A DNA stretch of 64,000 nucleotides from Leptoclinus maculatus (lineage: Eukaryota; Chordata; Actinopteri; Perciformes; Stichaeidae), in contig JAVDOI010000136.1 in NCBI GenBank assembly GCA_032191485.1, positions 262,001 through 326,000 of the forward strand, given 5' to 3'. Within the stretch, counting starts at the first letter, position 1; every line of letters starts with the position of its first letter. Of the stretch, positions 61,427-64,000 are shown one piece after another. The notes under the pieces are model-generated. The model did no database searches. It saw only the letters and a program-made list of their open reading frames with translations, and was not told the origin of the DNA. The position numbers were made by a program, and so were the translations under genes.

Positions 61427-61737
61427 TAACTGGTGAGGTAAAGGCTAACATTTGTGCCAGTGCTACTTGTCAAACTGTGGATTCTGTATTTTTGCAGAGA
61501 ATTACAGGATGTAAACCTACTGAATTTTCTCTTATTCGTGTAAAACAAAACCTTTCATCTAGCACATTTTGGTTGAATATTAAAGTTCGGAGTCCTTTCA
61601 GATGATGAGCTTGCGGTAGAAGCTCAGGCTCTGATTTGGAGATTCGCAGGTTGAAAATATCTTGACGTCAAAGTTGAAGCGGCTTAAATTTGATTGAAAG
61701 TTTGTAAGACGTTTGCATTTGAAAGAACTGCACTAAG
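61427..61737. other. Non-coding stretch
   Basis: I see no gene, repeat or site that can be supported here. Confidence 0.5.
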
Positions 61738-61741
61738 TTGC

Positions 61742-61900
61742 CAGTTTATTAGGTACACCTAGCTAAAACTGATGGAGTCCAATCCTGCAATAAATCCAAT
61801 CTTCATTCATCTTTAAAGACGGTTCTACAAAGGTGCTGATTCAACTTAACGGTTGCCTTGAAGGCTGCAATTTGTGGCGGCGTTGAATCTTCATACTGAG
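61742..61900 (+). repeat. Dispersed fish repeat fragment
   Basis: Opens with agtttattaggtacacct, a motif I recall as the start of a very common repeat in teleost genomes; the later ggttgccttgaaggctg and gtggcggcgttgaatctt blocks fit the same element. Class not certain. Based on recall, not a search. Confidence 0.5.
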
Positions 61901-62475
61901 AGCTGTTGCTAATATTTATGCAACCAGCACTGATAGAAATAGGACGGAAAATGGCCATTTAAATGGTGTTAAAGTAACGGACGGTAGTAACCTAGATGTC
62001 AGTTTCATGTCAAGTCAACTTAAGCTTTACACATTCAAAGGAACTCATAATCATGCGTTCATTTGAAGGAATGTTCCCAGCATGCATTGTATTTGGGTCA
62101 AAAACTTGGTGTGTATCATCTTATACTTCATGCAGAAGCATCATTCTCAGTGTCTCAGTTCAAGGACCGCCGGCTGCAGACTTCAGGGCAACACCTTTCA
62201 TGAGTAGGCTGCTTGACATCGAGTTAAATCCTGAAACTCCTTCACAAACAGAGGAATGAATGTGACTGAACCTCCATCTCAGTTTGTCACTAATGTCACC
62301 GTTGCATCTTGTAGACTTAAGTTCATACCTGCAGAAAATGGCTGTGGTCGGTTTGTATTGAGATTAATGCCGGAAAAAAAACAAGAAAATCAAAACATCA
62401 ACAGAAACTTCTCAAACCAATCCTGCAGCCTACTCCACTTCCCCTCCGTATAGTTGTTCCCACAGTATGCACACA
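61901..62475. other. Non-coding stretch
   Basis: Two short frames (61996-62259 and 62256-62453) lack domains and look random. Nothing else recognised. Confidence 0.45.
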
Positions 62476-62769
62476 TTTCAAATGTTATCAGCTGATTGAA
62501 TGGGCGTTATCAGTTGTTATCACCTCCTTTCTAATGCTTCAGACGGGCTGAACTGCATCTCCAATACGTTCTCATTCTGATGCACTGGGTCGCCCAGTTG
62601 TCAAACTCCCGTCATAACTACTACAACCACTAGGTTGTCGTCTTCAACTGTGTAAAAGATGATAACGGTATTCTGAAACCGCTAGTAGGTGTAGCAGGCC
62701 CCTTCTAGCCCACATTCACAAGGTTGATGACCACCAATAACGCCCGTTCAACTGGCTATAACATTCAAA
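62476..62769. mobile_element. Inverted-repeat (MITE-like) element, about 294 bases
   Basis: Arms 62476-62515 and 62732-62769 are imperfect inverted repeats (about 80 percent by eye), sharing the gggcgttat core and the aatgttat outer part. The interior is unrelated on the two sides and non-coding. Family unknown; no clear target-site duplication. Confidence 0.5.
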
Positions 62770-63070
62770 CAGTGGCGGCTGGTGGAACATTTTCTCGGTA
62801 GGGCTGTGCAACATCCAATCAATTTCAGCAAACATCCCAGAATGATTAAGGTATCAAACACGCATTATTACTTTGCAATTAAATATTTAACATTTATTCC
62901 AACATGAAAAAAGCAGTAAATAACACTTTGATAAATACGTCAGGACATCTTATTTTAGTCACCCTCACGGGATTCAGTATAATATATGTATATATATATA
63001 TATCATATAATAATATTCAGTATAATATAATAATGTAGATCATATAATAATATATTTATAACTATATATC
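62770..63070. repeat. AT-rich region, possible transposon remnant
   Basis: Begins cagtggcggctggtgg, like the CAG(N)GG-type ends of hAT elements, but no matching opposite end is found. From about 62974 it becomes a low-complexity TATA/ATAATA tract. Confidence 0.3.
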
Positions 63071-63408
63071 CATTTCTCAGACAGGTGCTTCATGTCCCTC
63101 ACTCCCTAACTGTCCATGCTGGATCTGTCCCCGTTGTTTTAAAAAGCTAAATAAGTTATTAGCATGACGTCATCCAGCTAGCCAAACCTGTCTGGTGTAC
63201 AGCTAGTAGAGAAGCTTCATGTGCTGCTTCCCTTTCCCGCTAGTCTGCTGTCTGATTGTGAAGTCAGGCTGATCTGATATCAGCTCTTTGGCCTGAAGTT
63301 TCTCCTCAAAGTTCTCCTCTCAAACGGAGGAGGAGTGCTCGCGCTGAGGCTCGCCTGTAGAGACTTCTCCTGACGAGGACGCGCAAGCTGAATGTATTTG
63401 AGGACGCT
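63071..63408. other. Non-coding stretch upstream of putative promoter
   Basis: GC content rises toward 63300-63390 (several CG dinucleotides). No gene recognised. Confidence 0.4.
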
Positions 63409-63540
63409 GATTGGCTAAATTGCATGTCACACATTTATATCTTTAATCAGCAATTGGCTAAACTGCTTCATAGACCCGCCTCCTGTGGGCAGATTCTCCA
63501 GCGCAGATAAATAAGAATCTGTATTTGTTTGGAGTGGCAG
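63409..63540 (+). promoter_or_regulatory. Possible Pol II core promoter with two CCAAT boxes
   Basis: Inverted CCAAT boxes (ATTGGCTAAA) at about 63410 and 63454 lie in a 13-of-14 direct repeat 44 bases apart. A TATA-like ATAAATA is at 63508-63514, about 50 bases downstream. The layout fits a plus-strand promoter starting near 63540. It could also be an internal promoter of a mobile element or chance. Confidence 0.3.
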
Positions 63541-64000
63541 CTTTACCAACTTCACAGACTTGCTCCGAGAAGTCTGGTGGTCAGTAATAACCACTAACCG
63601 GCTCTCTTGCCTTCAGGGGAACCTGCTCCGGAGTCATTTCGAGCTTGTTGCGAGTGAATGTAACACAGATGAACTGAGTTTGAGTTTTCCTGGGAAAGCC
63701 GGCCCTGAAGAGCGAGTCAATAAATATGTCAAAGAGTTCAAGTGCGAGCCGTCCACCCTGGCCTCTGTTTGCCCCGCTGACCTCTCCTCAACTTCTCAGA
63801 CTGCCTCACTTCCTCGTCCTCTGAGTCTTTCTCCGTCTCTTATCCTTCATCCTCCCTCCCCCATCTCTTTAGTCTGTCTGCCCAGCTGTCTGTCTGTTGG
63901 CTCTCTTGGTCTTTTTTTGTATACAAGAGGCCGAGGACAGCCTCGATCCATTTTCCACTTTGCATGTGTACTTGAGAGGGGACGGCCACTGAGGAAGGAG
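63541..64000. other. Window end, no supported gene
   Basis: A ctcttgccttcag acceptor-like site at about 63603-63617, an AATAAA at 63719-63724, and a C/T-rich stretch at 63775-63910. A transcribed region is possible but no coding frame is convincing. Confidence 0.35.

Noticed and set aside
61014..61436. 140-residue and neighbouring frames rich in Val-Cys or His-Thr near 61 kb.
   Set aside because: They are translations of (TG)n/(CA)n microsatellites.
63719..63724. AATAAA as a polyadenylation signal.
   Set aside because: No supported gene ends there and there is no clear downstream GU-rich element.

Overview
The window looks like nuclear DNA from a teleost fish, probably a percomorph. The tRNA genes match the vertebrate cytosolic tRNA-Ser(GCU) and tRNA-Ala(AGC) families. 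The right flank has long TG/CA microsatellites, a minisatellite and dispersed repeats of a kind I remember from fish genomes. No protein-coding gene can be supported anywhere in the window. The species assignment is inference.

Positions 1-57148 are one uninterrupted tandem array that runs off the left edge of the window. I count 111 units. Each carries one tRNA-Ser(GCT) on the minus strand and one tRNA-Ala(AGC) on the plus strand, so 222 tRNA genes in all. The two genes of a unit are divergent, 5' end to 5' end, and share a spacer of 144 bases (151 in many units). Neighbouring units meet 3' end to 3' end. Type A units (55) are 560 bases long and type B units (56) are 466. They differ by a block of 100 versus 6 bases between the Ala 3' end and the next Ser 3' end. 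About 73 Ser and 85 Ala copies are unchanged from the array consensus. The rest carry substitutions or single-base deletions, several shared by related units. The most notable are six Ser copies lacking U8, fifteen Ser copies with C56 changed to U, and small Ala families changed at positions 1, 8, 53, 56 or 68.

The order of unit types and shared private variants shows how the array evolved. There are higher-order repeats of 2058/2059 bases and about 1033 bases, a 1499-base tandem duplication near 42-45 kb, and a 5064-base tandem duplication near 21.8-31.4 kb whose junction falls at or next to a Ser gene. Variant alleles in the spacers change along the array, as expected from local unequal exchange. 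The array ends at exactly the base where types A and B diverge.

Positions 57149-64000 are unique or dispersed-repeat DNA. In order they hold a diverged duplicated segment around a minisatellite, a run of 17 G, a roughly 1 kb candidate non-autonomous piggyBac-type element between TTAA sites, GAG and pyrimidine tracts, a possible non-coding first exon with a good splice donor at 61009/61010, four TG tracts, a dispersed fish repeat, an inverted-repeat element of about 295 bases, and a possible Pol II promoter with two CCAAT boxes and a TATA-like box near 63.4-63.5 kb.

Unit labels in the feature list: A or B is the type, and 7 (A7, B7) means the Ser-Ala spacer is 7 bases longer. tRNA positions use standard tRNA numbering.
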